DNA from: Cellulomonas flavigena DSM 20109
GTDB taxonomy: Bacteria; Actinomycetota; Actinomycetes; Actinomycetales; Cellulomonadaceae
NCBI RefSeq assembly: GCF_000092865.1
Contig: NC_014151.1
Location: 3,720,001 to 3,784,000, forward strand
DNA: 64,000 bases
Reading direction: 5' to 3'
Of the stretch, positions 16,722 through 25,149 are shown piece after piece. Under the pieces are notes generated by a model. It was not told the origin of the DNA, ran no database searches, and saw nothing but the letters and a program-made list of their open reading frames with translations. The translations under genes and the position numbers were made by a program. Within the stretch, counting starts at the first letter, position 1, and the number at the start of each line of letters is the position of its first letter.

Positions 16722-17714
16722 TCAGGGGGCGGCGGGCGGTGGGGCGTCCGACGCGGGTCGCTCGCGCAGCCGCGCGAGCCAGCGGGCACGGGCGTGCCGC
16801 GCATCGCGGGACACGGGCGCGTCGGGCACGAGCCCGTCGAACCCATGGCAACCGCCGGGCCACACGTGCAGCTCGGCGTCGCCGCCGTCGGCCCAGAGGC
16901 GTGCGGCGTACGCGACGCACTCGTCGCGGAACGTCTCGGCGGACCCGACGTCGACGTAGGTGGGCGGCAGCCCGGCGAGCGACGCGGCGCGTGCGGCGGA
17001 CGCGTACGGCGGTGTGCCGGGCCCGCCGGCTGCGCCCGGCAGGTACGCGGCCCAGCCGGTGGCGTTGGCGGTGCGGTCCCAGGTGCCGACGCCGGCCATC
17101 TGGTGCCCCGAGGCGCTGTCGTTGCGGTCGTCGAGCATGGGGCACACGAGCAGCTGGCCGGCCAGGCCCGGGCCGCCGCGGTCCCGCACCAGCAGCGCGA
17201 GCGCGGCCGCGAGCCCGGCGCCGGCGCTGACCCCGGTGACGACGACACAGCCCGCGTCGAGCCCGAGCTCGTCCGCCTGCGCGACGACGCCCAGCAGCCC
17301 CGCGTACGCGTCCTCGACGGCCGCCGGGTACGGGTGCTCGGGCGCGAGCCGGTAGTCGACCGACGCGATCGCCCACCCGGGCGCCGACGACGCGACCACG
17401 GCCACGTCGTCCGCCACCGTGCCGAGCACCAGGCCACCGCCGTGCAGGTGCAGCAGCAGCGGCGCCGGGCCGGCACCGGGTGGGCGCAGCAGCGCGACGC
17501 GCACGTCGCCGTCCGGGCTCGCCCCGGATCCCGGCACGGTGTGCCACGTCAGCGTGCGCCCGCACGACCGCGCGACCTCGTCGAGGTCCGGTGGCACGGT
17601 GCGCGCACGCAGCGGCGCGATGCCGTCGGGCGCCAGCGTCGTGACGACGTCGGCGGCCCGGGCCACGAGCGCGGCGGCGATCGCGGGGTCGAACGGCGGG
17701 CGGGTGGCGGTCAT
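16722..17714 (-). CDS. Alpha/beta hydrolase, HSL-type carboxylesterase
   Basis: 330-residue hormone-sensitive-lipase family esterase. LHLHGGGLVLG is the HGGG oxyanion motif, GVSAGAGLA holds the nucleophile Ser, and the acid/histidine pair lies near VDVGSAETFRDE and GCHGFDGL. No signal peptide. The ATG at 17714 overlaps the permease stop by four bases, so it is translated with the transporter genes and is part of the same operon. Its place between an ABC importer and a phosphorylase suggests that the imported sugar carries acyl groups removed inside the cell; that is inference. It could alternatively be a detoxifying esterase. Confidence 0.85.
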   Translation of the reverse strand: MTATRPPFDPAIAAALVARAADVVTTLAPDGIAPLRARTVPPDLDEVARSCGRTLTWHTVPGSGASPDGDVRVALLRPPGAGPAPLLLHLHGGGLVLGTVADDVAVVASSAPGWAIASVDYRLAPEHPYPAAVEDAYAGLLGVVAQADELGLDAGCVVVTGVSAGAGLAAALALLVRDRGGPGLAGQLLVCPMLDDRNDSASGHQMAGVGTWDRTANATGWAAYLPGAAGGPGTPPYASAARAASLAGLPPTYVDVGSAETFRDECVAYAARLWADGGDAELHVWPGGCHGFDGLVPDAPVSRDARHARARWLARLRERPASDAPPPAAP

Positions 17715-18535
17715 CCCTTCAGCGCCCCCTGCATGAGCGCGCTGACGAACTGCCGCTGGAACGCGAGGAACACGATGAGGGTCGGGGTGAGGATCAGCAG
17801 CGAGCCCGCGCACAGCAGCGGGATGTCGGTGCCCCACTGCCCCTGGAACGCACCCAGGGCCCCGGCCATCGTGCGGTTCTTCGGGTCGTCGACGAGCACG
17901 ACCGCGAGGAGGAACTGGTTCCACGTCCACAGGAACATGAGGATCCCGAGGGACGACAGCGCGGGCCTCGACAGCGGCACGTGCACGCGCGTGAACAGGT
18001 TCCACGTGTTCGCGCCGTCGATGCGCGCGGCCTCCGAGAGGTCCGGCGGCATCGTGACGAAGTGCGCGCGCATCCACATGACCGCGAACGGCATGTACAG
18101 GCCCAGCAGCGGCAGGATGATCGCCCACCGGGTGTTGAGCAGCTGCAGGTCCCGCATCTGGTAGTACAGCGGGACGATGATCGCCTGGAACGGCAGGGTC
18201 AGGCCGAGCACGAAGCCCAGGAAGATCCAGCGGTGGCCGGGCGGGCGCAGGTGCCCCAGGGAGAACCCGGCGAGCGTCGCGATGAGCAGCGCCGCGGGCA
18301 CCACGCCGAGCTCGATGAGGAAGCTCGACCACAGCAGCGCCCACATGTCGGCGGCCTGGAAGGCGTCGACGAAGTTCGACCAGTACGGCGTCTCGGGCCA
18401 CGCGAGGCCCGACGGGTACGTCCCGGGCTGGTGCAGCGCGGTGACGAACAGACTGACGAAGGGGACGACCGTGACGGCCATCAGCAGGATCAGCAGGGCG
18501 TGGCCGAGCCACCGTTCCCGGCGGGAGACGATCAT
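17711..18535 (-). CDS. CUT1 sugar ABC transporter permease (MalG type)
   Basis: 274 residues with six membrane segments and the cytoplasmic EAA loop EAARIDGANTWNLFTRVHVPLSRPAL that contacts the ATPase. N-terminal segment LGHALLILLMAVTVVPFVSLFVTAL is standard for MalG-type subunits. The ATG at 18535 overlaps the preceding TGA by one base. No ATPase gene is present in the operon; a shared MsiK-type ATPase elsewhere is the rule for actinobacterial CUT1 importers. Confidence 0.92.
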   Translation of the reverse strand: MIVSRRERWLGHALLILLMAVTVVPFVSLFVTALHQPGTYPSGLAWPETPYWSNFVDAFQAADMWALLWSSFLIELGVVPAALLIATLAGFSLGHLRPPGHRWIFLGFVLGLTLPFQAIIVPLYYQMRDLQLLNTRWAIILPLLGLYMPFAVMWMRAHFVTMPPDLSEAARIDGANTWNLFTRVHVPLSRPALSSLGILMFLWTWNQFLLAVVLVDDPKNRTMAGALGAFQGQWGTDIPLLCAGSLLILTPTLIVFLAFQRQFVSALMQGALKG

Positions 18536-19500
18536 CAGTCCTCCTCCTTCGTCAGGCGCTGGATCGGCAGGACCACGGCCAGCACGAGGACCATGAAGAC
18601 CACGGCCAGTGCGGACGCCTGGCCGACCTCGCGGGAGAAGAAGCCGAGGTAGTAGATCTCCAGGCCGGGCACGAGCGTGGAGTTCGCGGGGCCGCCCTGC
18701 GTGGAGATGTAGACGATGTCGAACGCGGCGAGCGCGGCGATGACGGTGACGGTGACGCACACGCCGATCTCCTGACGCACGCTCGGCAGGGTGATCGCGA
18801 AGAACTCGCGGACCGCGCCGGCGCCGTCGATGCGCGCGGCCTCGTACAGCGCCGGGTCGATCTTCGTCATGCCGGACAGCAGCAGCAGGAGGCACAGGCC
18901 GAGGGCGACCCACGCGCCGATGACGCCGACGGCGCCCAGCGCGGTACTGGTGTCACCCAGCCAGGCGCGCGTCACCGAGCCCAGGCCGAGCATCCGCATC
19001 AGCTCGTTGACCAGGCCGTCCGTGGCGAGCAGCCACGTCCACATGATGCCCGCGGCGACGAGCGGGATGACCTGCGGGAGGAACAGCACCGTGCGCGCGG
19101 CCAGCGCGAGCCGGCTCGCCGCGAACTTGCGGATCGTGGCCGCGGTGAGCAGGCCGAGGATCACCGGGACGAAGCTGAAGTAGATGATCAGCTCGAGCGC
19201 GTTGACGGTCGAGCCGAGCAGCTCGGGCTGCTCGACGAGCCGGGTGTAGTTGTCGACCCCGACGAACGTCGAGGCGCCCACACCGTTCCAGTCGTAGAGC
19301 GAGTACTGCACCGTGAGGGCCAGCGGGCGCAGCACGAACACCACGTAGAAGAAGGCAGCCGGGACCACGAGGCCGAGAGCGGCCCAGCCCCGGCGCAGGC
19401 GCCGCGCCTTGAGGGCGCGGCGCCTGGCCTCGAGGCTGGTCGACGCAGTCGCGACGACCTCGCGGCGACCGGGTGCAGCGGTCGTCCGCGTCGCGTTCAT
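18535..19500 (-). CDS. CUT1 sugar ABC transporter permease (MalF type)
   Basis: 321 residues with an N-terminal cytoplasmic stretch rich in arginine, then six membrane segments. YEAARIDGAGAVREFFAITLPSVRQEI is the EAA loop. LVVPAAFFYVVFVLRPLALTVQYSLYDWNGVGASTFVGVDNYTRL is the conserved first segment and periplasmic-side loop of MalF-type subunits. The ATG at 19500 overlaps the stop of the binding-protein gene by one base, so the operon is tightly coupled. Pairs with the downstream MalG-type permease. Confidence 0.92.
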   Translation of the reverse strand: MNATRTTAAPGRREVVATASTSLEARRRALKARRLRRGWAALGLVVPAAFFYVVFVLRPLALTVQYSLYDWNGVGASTFVGVDNYTRLVEQPELLGSTVNALELIIYFSFVPVILGLLTAATIRKFAASRLALAARTVLFLPQVIPLVAAGIMWTWLLATDGLVNELMRMLGLGSVTRAWLGDTSTALGAVGVIGAWVALGLCLLLLLSGMTKIDPALYEAARIDGAGAVREFFAITLPSVRQEIGVCVTVTVIAALAAFDIVYISTQGGPANSTLVPGLEIYYLGFFSREVGQASALAVVFMVLVLAVVLPIQRLTKEED

Positions 19501-20867
19501 CAGCCGTTGACGTCGTTCTCGTAGTCGGCCTGCACGGCGGTGAGGAGGCCCTCGGCCGTCTGCTCGCCGGCGGCGAGCTTCTGCAGGTTCGGCGTCCAGC
19601 TCTTGGCGTAGATGGCACCCGTCGCGTTGGCGATGAACTCCATCGCGCCGTTGTCGTCGGCGATGGTGGCACCGGCGGCGAGCGTCTGACCCGTCACGGA
19701 GTCGGCGTCGACCTCGGGCATGAAGGCGTCGGCCGGGCCCATGGGGTGCGAGCCACCGATCTCGACGGCGATCGTGCGCGCCTCGTCGTTCGTGGCGATC
19801 CAGTCGAAGAAGAACGCCGCGCACTCGGGGTTCTCCGCCTTGGACGAGATGCCGAACGTCAGCGGGGCCGACATGGCGCCGACCTTGCCACCCTCCTCGA
19901 GCGGGGGCATGAGGAAGAAGCCGGCCTTGCCCGCCATCTGGGTGTCGAGGTTGCCCGACTCCCAGTCGCCGTTGAAGATCAGCAGGCTCTTGCCGTCGAT
20001 GAAGCGGCCCATCATCTGCGAGTAGTCGAGCGAGTTGATGTCGTCGGCGAAGTAGCCGGCGTCGATCCACTTCTTGAGGTGCTCGGCGGCCTTGATGTTG
20101 TCCTCGGTGTCGATGCGCGCGCCCGGCTTCTGGAAGGTCCAGTCGTTGATCGGGTCGACGGAGCCGTAGGACGCCATGAGGAGCTGCAGCGGGAACGCCA
20201 GGCCGCCGGTGGCGCCACCGTTGAACTGGTCGGACGGCGTGATGCCGGCGTCCTTGGCCTTCTGCATCATGTCGTCGAGCTCGGCCAGCGTGGCCGGGGG
20301 CTCGGTGATGCCGATCTGCTCGGCGAGCTCGGTGTTGTAGAAGACGCCGGTCATCGAGTAGTTCTTGCCCATCGCGTACAGGGGTCCGTCGCCGCGGCGG
20401 CCCTCGTCGTCGACCCGCATCTGCGCGAGCTGCGAGGCCGGCCACTCGTCCCAGCCGAAGTGCGCGGCGGCCTCGTCGAGGTTGTAGAGCAGGCCGTCGC
20501 CGACGAGGTCGGACATCTGCGGCAGGCGCATGAGGTCCGGCGGGTTGTCGGCCAGCACGCGGGGCGCGTTCTGGGTGATGACGGCGAACTGGTCCTCGCG
20601 GACGTCGAACGTGACGTTCGGGTACTGCTTCTCGAACTCCTCGAACAGCGCGGCGGACAGCGGGAAGCCGGTCTCGAGGTACGCGTCGAGCGTGACGTCG
20701 TCCGTGCCGCAGGTCCAGTCGCCGTCGGCGGCGGTGGTGGCGCCGTCGTCGGCCGCGTCGTCGGCGGTGCTGTCGGCGCCGGGAGCGCTGCACGCCGTGA
20801 GGGCCAGGATGCTTGCGAGGAACAGCGACGTGGCTGCGGCCGCGTTCCTTCCAGTGGATCGAGACAC
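19500..20867 (-). CDS. Sugar ABC transporter substrate-binding lipoprotein
   Basis: 455-residue cluster B solute-binding protein with a lipoprotein signal (LTAC, Cys26) and an acidic Asp/Thr-rich linker. The fold starts VTLDAYLETGFPLSAALFEEFEKQYPNVTFDV and has YAMGKNYSMTGVFYNTELAEQIGI and LLIFNGDWESGN, standard for CUT1 binding proteins. GTG at 20867 has GGGAG six bases upstream. First gene of the operon with two permeases, an esterase and a GH13 phosphorylase, so the ligand is probably an alpha-glucoside such as sucrose or an ester of one. A LacI-type operator lies about 50 bases upstream. Confidence 0.92.
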   Translation of the reverse strand: MSRSTGRNAAAATSLFLASILALTACSAPGADSTADDAADDGATTAADGDWTCGTDDVTLDAYLETGFPLSAALFEEFEKQYPNVTFDVREDQFAVITQNAPRVLADNPPDLMRLPQMSDLVGDGLLYNLDEAAAHFGWDEWPASQLAQMRVDDEGRRGDGPLYAMGKNYSMTGVFYNTELAEQIGITEPPATLAELDDMMQKAKDAGITPSDQFNGGATGGLAFPLQLLMASYGSVDPINDWTFQKPGARIDTEDNIKAAEHLKKWIDAGYFADDINSLDYSQMMGRFIDGKSLLIFNGDWESGNLDTQMAGKAGFFLMPPLEEGGKVGAMSAPLTFGISSKAENPECAAFFFDWIATNDEARTIAVEIGGSHPMGPADAFMPEVDADSVTGQTLAAGATIADDNGAMEFIANATGAIYAKSWTPNLQKLAAGEQTAEGLLTAVQADYENDVNG

Positions 20868-20917
20868 CGGTGTCTCCCTTGGTCATCGGGCCAGGGTCCG
20901 GGGGGCTCGGACCCATG

Positions 20918-20933
20918 GCTAAATCGTGTTAGC
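20918..20933. promoter_or_regulatory. LacI-family operator
   Basis: GCTAAATCGTGTTAGC: 5-base arms GCTAA/TTAGC round a 6-base centre, the common form of actinobacterial LacI/GalR operators. It lies 51 bases before the binding-protein start and between that operon and its divergent LacI gene. Confidence 0.75.
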
Positions 20934-21089
20934 AGTGCCATGCTCGCCATGCGGGCCAGGGCTGTCAAGCCGGAGCAGGTCACGGATCGGTGACGGCGCG
21001 ACGCCGACCGGGAGGAGTCGGGCACGTCGCCCGGCCGCCGCGCGAGCGCGCCCTCGCGGCCTAGGATCCTGCCGACCGAGAGGACCGAC

Positions 21090-22127
21090 GTGACCCGACG
21101 TGTGACGCTCGCCGACGTCGCCCGCAGCGCCGGCGTCTCGTCGAGCACCGCCTCCCTCGTGCTGTCCGGACGAGGGCCCGAGCTGCGGATCTCCCCCGGC
21201 GTGCAGGACCGCGTCCGCGCCGCGGCCGCCGAGCTCGGCTACCGGCCCAACGCCGTGTCCGTCGGGCTGCGCAAGGGCACGACGCGCACCCTCGGCCTCG
21301 TCTCCGACACCATCGCCACGGGCCAGATGGCCGGCGACATGATCAAGGGCGCCATCGAGGCCGCCCGCGACCACGGCTACATGCTCTTCATCGGCGAGAC
21401 CGAGGGCGACCCCGGCATCGAGTCCGACCTCATCGACGCCATGACCGACCGGCGCGTCGACGGGATCATGCTCACGTCGATGTTCACGCGCACCCGCCCC
21501 GTGCCCTCGGCCCTCGAGCGCCTGCCCACCGTCCTGCTCAACACCCTGCCCGACGGCCCCACGCGCGCACCCGCCGTCGTCCCCGACGAGGCCGCGGCCG
21601 GGCGCGCCGCCGCCCGGCTCCTGCTCGACGCCGGGCACCGCGACATCCACCTCGTCGGCGCCGGCCCGGGCCCCGACGACGTCCCGCCCGACACCGTCGC
21701 CGGCGTCGAGCGCCTCGCCGGCATCCGCGAGGTGCTGCGCGACGCGGGCCTGGAGCCCACGTCGGGTCACCTGTGCACCGACTGGGTACCGCCGCAGGGC
21801 TGGGCGGCCACGCACGACCTGCTCGCGGCGCACCCGCACCCGCGCGCCATCGTCTGCTTCAACGACCGCCTCGCGTTCGGCACCTACCAGGCGCTGCAGG
21901 AGGCAGGCCTGCGCATCCCCGACGACGTCTCGGTCGTGTCGTTCGACAACTACCCCATGGCCGACTGGCTGCGCCCCGGGGTGTCGTCGTACGCGATCCC
22001 GCACGAGGCCCTCGGGCGGCGCGCGGTCGAGCTGCTGCTCGCCGAGATCACCCGCGGCCCCGGTGGGCACGAGGTGCACCGCCTGCCGCTGCCGCTGCGG
22101 GCGCGGGGCTCCGTCGCGTCCGTCTGA
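21090..22127 (+). CDS. LacI-family transcriptional regulator
   Basis: 345 residues. The N-terminal helix-turn-helix VTLADVARSAGVSSSTASLVLSG and hinge helix ISPGVQDRVRAAAAELGYRPNA are canonical, followed by a periplasmic-binding-protein-like sensor domain (TLGLVSDTIATGQMAGDMIKGAIEAA, ICFNDRLAFGTYQALQEAGLRIPDDVSVVSFDN). GTG start with GAGAGGA upstream. It is divergent from the sugar transporter operon and the operator between them, so it should repress that operon until the sugar is present. It ends seven bases from the convergent gene at 22134. Confidence 0.92.
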   Translation: MTRRVTLADVARSAGVSSSTASLVLSGRGPELRISPGVQDRVRAAAAELGYRPNAVSVGLRKGTTRTLGLVSDTIATGQMAGDMIKGAIEAARDHGYMLFIGETEGDPGIESDLIDAMTDRRVDGIMLTSMFTRTRPVPSALERLPTVLLNTLPDGPTRAPAVVPDEAAAGRAAARLLLDAGHRDIHLVGAGPGPDDVPPDTVAGVERLAGIREVLRDAGLEPTSGHLCTDWVPPQGWAATHDLLAAHPHPRAIVCFNDRLAFGTYQALQEAGLRIPDDVSVVSFDNYPMADWLRPGVSSYAIPHEALGRRAVELLLAEITRGPGGHEVHRLPLPLRARGSVASV

Positions 22128-22133
22128 CGCGCG

Positions 22134-22844
22134 TCACGCGGCGCCGGGGGCCTGCCGCGCGCCCGGCGGCGGGCCTGCGGGGCCGCCACCGGGGCCGACG
22201 CCGCGGCGAGCCCGCGCCCGCAGCACCCACCAGACCACGCCCCCGACCAACGCCCCACCGCCGCCGATCCCCAGGCCGATCACGACGAACACGCCGAGCA
22301 CCGTCCCCCAGATCGCCGAGAAGAACGGCACGAACGGCTTGTCGGACGCCACCGCGACCCACGCGTCGTCGAACCCCGCGGGAGGCGCCGCCAGCGTGTA
22401 CGTCCCGTCCTCGAGGGCGGTGAACGCCCCCACGGTCGCCGCGACCCGGCCACCGGCCGCGGTGCGCATGTTCACGCCCGGTGCGCCGTCCGCAGCCACG
22501 ACCTCGCCCGACGGCGCCTGCAGCAGCACGTCCTGCTCGAGGCGCGGCCGCTCGCCCTCCGGCGCGTCGTCCGCGCGCACGACGAGGTACACGGCGTACC
22601 GCTCACCGCCGTCGAGCTGCACCTGCACCGCACCCGGCGCGGCCGTCCACGCCAGCACCGCGGGCCCCGGCTCGCCGTCACGCGTCAGCACGTCGGTGCG
22701 CAGCGCGCCGACGAACCCCCCGGCCGTGACGACCGCGGCGACCAGTGCGCCCACGAGCAGCAGCACCCCCACCGCCGTCACGGTCACGGGCCCGGTCAGG
22801 GACGTGCGCCGGGGCGCGGGGACGGGCGGCGGGAGGTCGGTCAC
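22134..22844 (-). CDS. Membrane protein of unknown function
   Basis: 236 residues with two membrane segments (VTAVGVLLLVGALVAAVVTAGG near residue 20 and AIWGTVLGVFVVIGLGIGGGGALVGGVVWWVL near residue 190) around a beta-rich outer domain, and a short Pro/Gly-rich basic tail. I do not recognise a family. The outer domain has a regular strand pattern (VQVQLDGGERYAVYLVVRAD, VLLQAPSGEVVAA, GTYTLAAPPAG) typical of small sensing or binding modules. The GTG at 22844 is the first start leaving a Pro-rich lead before the first segment; no good ribosome site was seen. Convergent with the LacI gene. Confidence 0.65.
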   Translation of the reverse strand: MTDLPPPVPAPRRTSLTGPVTVTAVGVLLLVGALVAAVVTAGGFVGALRTDVLTRDGEPGPAVLAWTAAPGAVQVQLDGGERYAVYLVVRADDAPEGERPRLEQDVLLQAPSGEVVAADGAPGVNMRTAAGGRVAATVGAFTALEDGTYTLAAPPAGFDDAWVAVASDKPFVPFFSAIWGTVLGVFVVIGLGIGGGGALVGGVVWWVLRARARRGVGPGGGPAGPPPGARQAPGAA

Positions 22845-22899
22845 GACGCCGAACGTACCGTCGCCCCACCGCGAACGGCACAGCGACGACGCGCCGACG

Positions 22900-25047
22900 T
22901 CAGATCGACGCGACCCACAGGCCGTCCCGCGCACGCGTCATCGCGACGTACAGCTCGCGCAGGCGGAACTCGCGGCGCTCGCGGTCGACCTCGTCGAGCT
23001 CCTCGGCCTTCTCGGTGAGCCACGACGCGAACGGGTCGACGACCAGCACCTGCTTGAACTCCAGGCCCTTGGCGCGCTTGATCGTGCCGACCTTCACGCG
23101 GTTCACGGGCACGCCGTCGTACTGCTCGAGGTTGACGACGGGCACGCCCGCCTTCTTCAGCGCCTCGGTGGCCGACTCCACGCCGCGTCGCGAGAGCGAC
23201 AGCACACCCACGTCCCCGAAGTTGGTGCCGACCTCGGCGACGACCTCGTGCACGCGCAGGACCATGCGACGCTGCCGGTCGGCCTCGTTCTGGCACCGCA
23301 CGTACACCGGTTTCGGGCCGCGGCGCGGCACCTCGGTGGGCCGGTCGCCGCGCGCGGTCGCGCCCTCGATGTCCGCGTACTCGTCGTCCTTCACCAGCAG
23401 GGACGCGAACTGCAGGATCTCGCGGGTGTTGCGGTAGTTGACGTCGAGCACGGTGCCGCGGCCCGCGACGGAGACGCCCGCCTCGGCGAGCGTGAAGCCG
23501 CCCGGGTAGATCGTCTGCTGCCCGTCGCCGATGAGCGTGAACCCGTCGGGCGCGTCGCCCACCAGCGCGTGCAGCATGCGGATCATGACGCACGTGAGGT
23601 CCTGCGCCTCGTCGACCACCACGGCGGTGTACCGCTCGGCCAGGGGCTCGCGCCGCAGCTCGGCCTCGGCGAGCGCGATCTGGTCGGCGAAGTCGTGCAC
23701 GCCGCGGTCCCGCAGCTCCTTGTCGTACGCCTCGTACAGGTCCCACACGACCCGTCGCTGCTGCATGCCCAGCCGGTGCCGGCGGCCCAGGCGCGGCAGC
23801 GCCGCGTACTCCTCCCAGCGGGTCAGACCGCGGCCCTTGATGACGTAGCTGACCTCGTCGTGCCAGTACTCCTGCTCGTGCCGGTCGGTGTCGATCGCAC
23901 TGCCACCGGCCACCCTGCCCCACGCGGCGGTCCACGCGGACGCGATCTGCTTGCCGTCGATGCGTACGCTCACGCCGCGCTCGTCGAGGATCCGCTTGGC
24001 GGTCTCGTGGACGCCGGCGAACTCGACGCGGTCGACGACGTCCGGCGCGAGACGCGTGAGCTGCTGGCGCAGCACGTCGGGCAGCGTGCGGATGTACGTG
24101 GTGACCAGGACCTTGCCCTGCTGCGTGCGCGCGAGGTAGGCGGCGCGGTGCAGGCCGACGACGGTCTTGCCGGTGCCCGCCGCCCCGCGGATGCGCGCCG
24201 GGCCGTTGTAGCTGCGCCGGACCACGCGCGCCTGTGCGGGGTGCAGGAACGACATCCACTCCTCGACGGGCTCGGCCATGAGCCCCTCGAGCATGGCGCG
24301 CTGCACCTCACCCTCGCTGAGCAGCGGCGTCGGGAGGTCCGGGGCGGGACGCGGCTCGGGCACGACCGTGTCGGGCGCGCCGTCCTCGTCGGGTGCCAGC
24401 AGGACGGGGCCGCGCGGTCCGGGCAGGACGGGCTCGGGCAGCGTCGTGCTGATCGGCGCCGCTGCGTCGACGTGCGTGAACCACGACAGGCACCGCGCGA
24501 GGACCGCGTCCACCTGCTCCTGGCCCAGGCGCGCGCCGCGGCGGGCGATCTGCCGCAGCACGTCGCGGTCCCCCAGGACGCGCACGGGTCCGACGCGCTC
24601 GTCGACCCCGGAGCGCCCCGCCAGCACGGCGACGGCGTGGACCTCGCCGGGCGCGAGCCCGACCTCGACGAGCTCACCCTCGGTGCGGTAGGCGAGGTCG
24701 GCCAGCGCCATGAGCTCGTCGGTGACGTCCTCCTGGCCGCGGAAGATGCGGTCCTCGGCCATGCGGACGTCCGCCCAGGCCTTGGTGTCGACGATGAACA
24801 CGCCGGCGGGGCCGACGACGACCATGTCGACCTGCGCGCGACGACTGCCCGGCCAGCGACGGTCGGCCAGCAGGTGGTAGCCGGCGGCGGCGAGCGGCGC
24901 GAGTGCCGCGGCCGTGCGCTGCTCGGTCGCGGACGCCACGCCGTAGCGCGACGCCGTGGCGCGTGCGTCCGCCGCGGCGCGTTCGTGCGCGGCGGCGAGC
25001 GCGAGCTGTCGGCTCTGCTCCTGCGCGGCGGAGTCCCCTGCTGGCAT
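22900..25047 (-). CDS. NERD-UvrD family DNA helicase
   Basis: 715 residues. An N-terminal NERD (nuclease-related) domain spans about residues 48-165 with AQVDMVVVGPAGVFIVDTKAW, whose Asp and Lys fit its nuclease-like site. An SF1 helicase follows: Walker A GAAGTGKTVVGL near residue 285-292, DEAQD, LIGDGQQTIYPGGF, and C-terminal VGTIKRAKGLEFKQVLVVDPF with VAMTRARDGLW. NERD-UvrD proteins are seen in DNA repair and in phage defence contexts, and here no companion gene supports a defence role. ATG 25047 is preferred (GGGAGGGA upstream); ATG 25104 also has a GGGAG and cannot be excluded. Confidence 0.85.
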   Translation of the reverse strand: MPAGDSAAQEQSRQLALAAAHERAAADARATASRYGVASATEQRTAAALAPLAAAGYHLLADRRWPGSRRAQVDMVVVGPAGVFIVDTKAWADVRMAEDRIFRGQEDVTDELMALADLAYRTEGELVEVGLAPGEVHAVAVLAGRSGVDERVGPVRVLGDRDVLRQIARRGARLGQEQVDAVLARCLSWFTHVDAAAPISTTLPEPVLPGPRGPVLLAPDEDGAPDTVVPEPRPAPDLPTPLLSEGEVQRAMLEGLMAEPVEEWMSFLHPAQARVVRRSYNGPARIRGAAGTGKTVVGLHRAAYLARTQQGKVLVTTYIRTLPDVLRQQLTRLAPDVVDRVEFAGVHETAKRILDERGVSVRIDGKQIASAWTAAWGRVAGGSAIDTDRHEQEYWHDEVSYVIKGRGLTRWEEYAALPRLGRRHRLGMQQRRVVWDLYEAYDKELRDRGVHDFADQIALAEAELRREPLAERYTAVVVDEAQDLTCVMIRMLHALVGDAPDGFTLIGDGQQTIYPGGFTLAEAGVSVAGRGTVLDVNYRNTREILQFASLLVKDDEYADIEGATARGDRPTEVPRRGPKPVYVRCQNEADRQRRMVLRVHEVVAEVGTNFGDVGVLSLSRRGVESATEALKKAGVPVVNLEQYDGVPVNRVKVGTIKRAKGLEFKQVLVVDPFASWLTEKAEELDEVDRERREFRLRELYVAMTRARDGLWVASI

Positions 25048-25149
25048 GGCGTGACGTCCCTCCCGGTCGGACTCTTCTCTATCGGCCGGAAAGCGTGCGT
25101 CCATGAGGTCGCGCTCCCGCGCGTGAGGAATCGGGCGACGACCCCCTGG

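Noticed and set aside
15221..17230. 669-codon plus-strand frame over the phosphorylase and esterase genes
   Set aside because: Antisense shadow; catalytic motifs of both enzymes lie on the minus strand.
22900..25047. Anti-phage defence system (NERD-UvrD)
   Set aside because: No partner genes of known defence systems lie next to it; left as an open possibility only.
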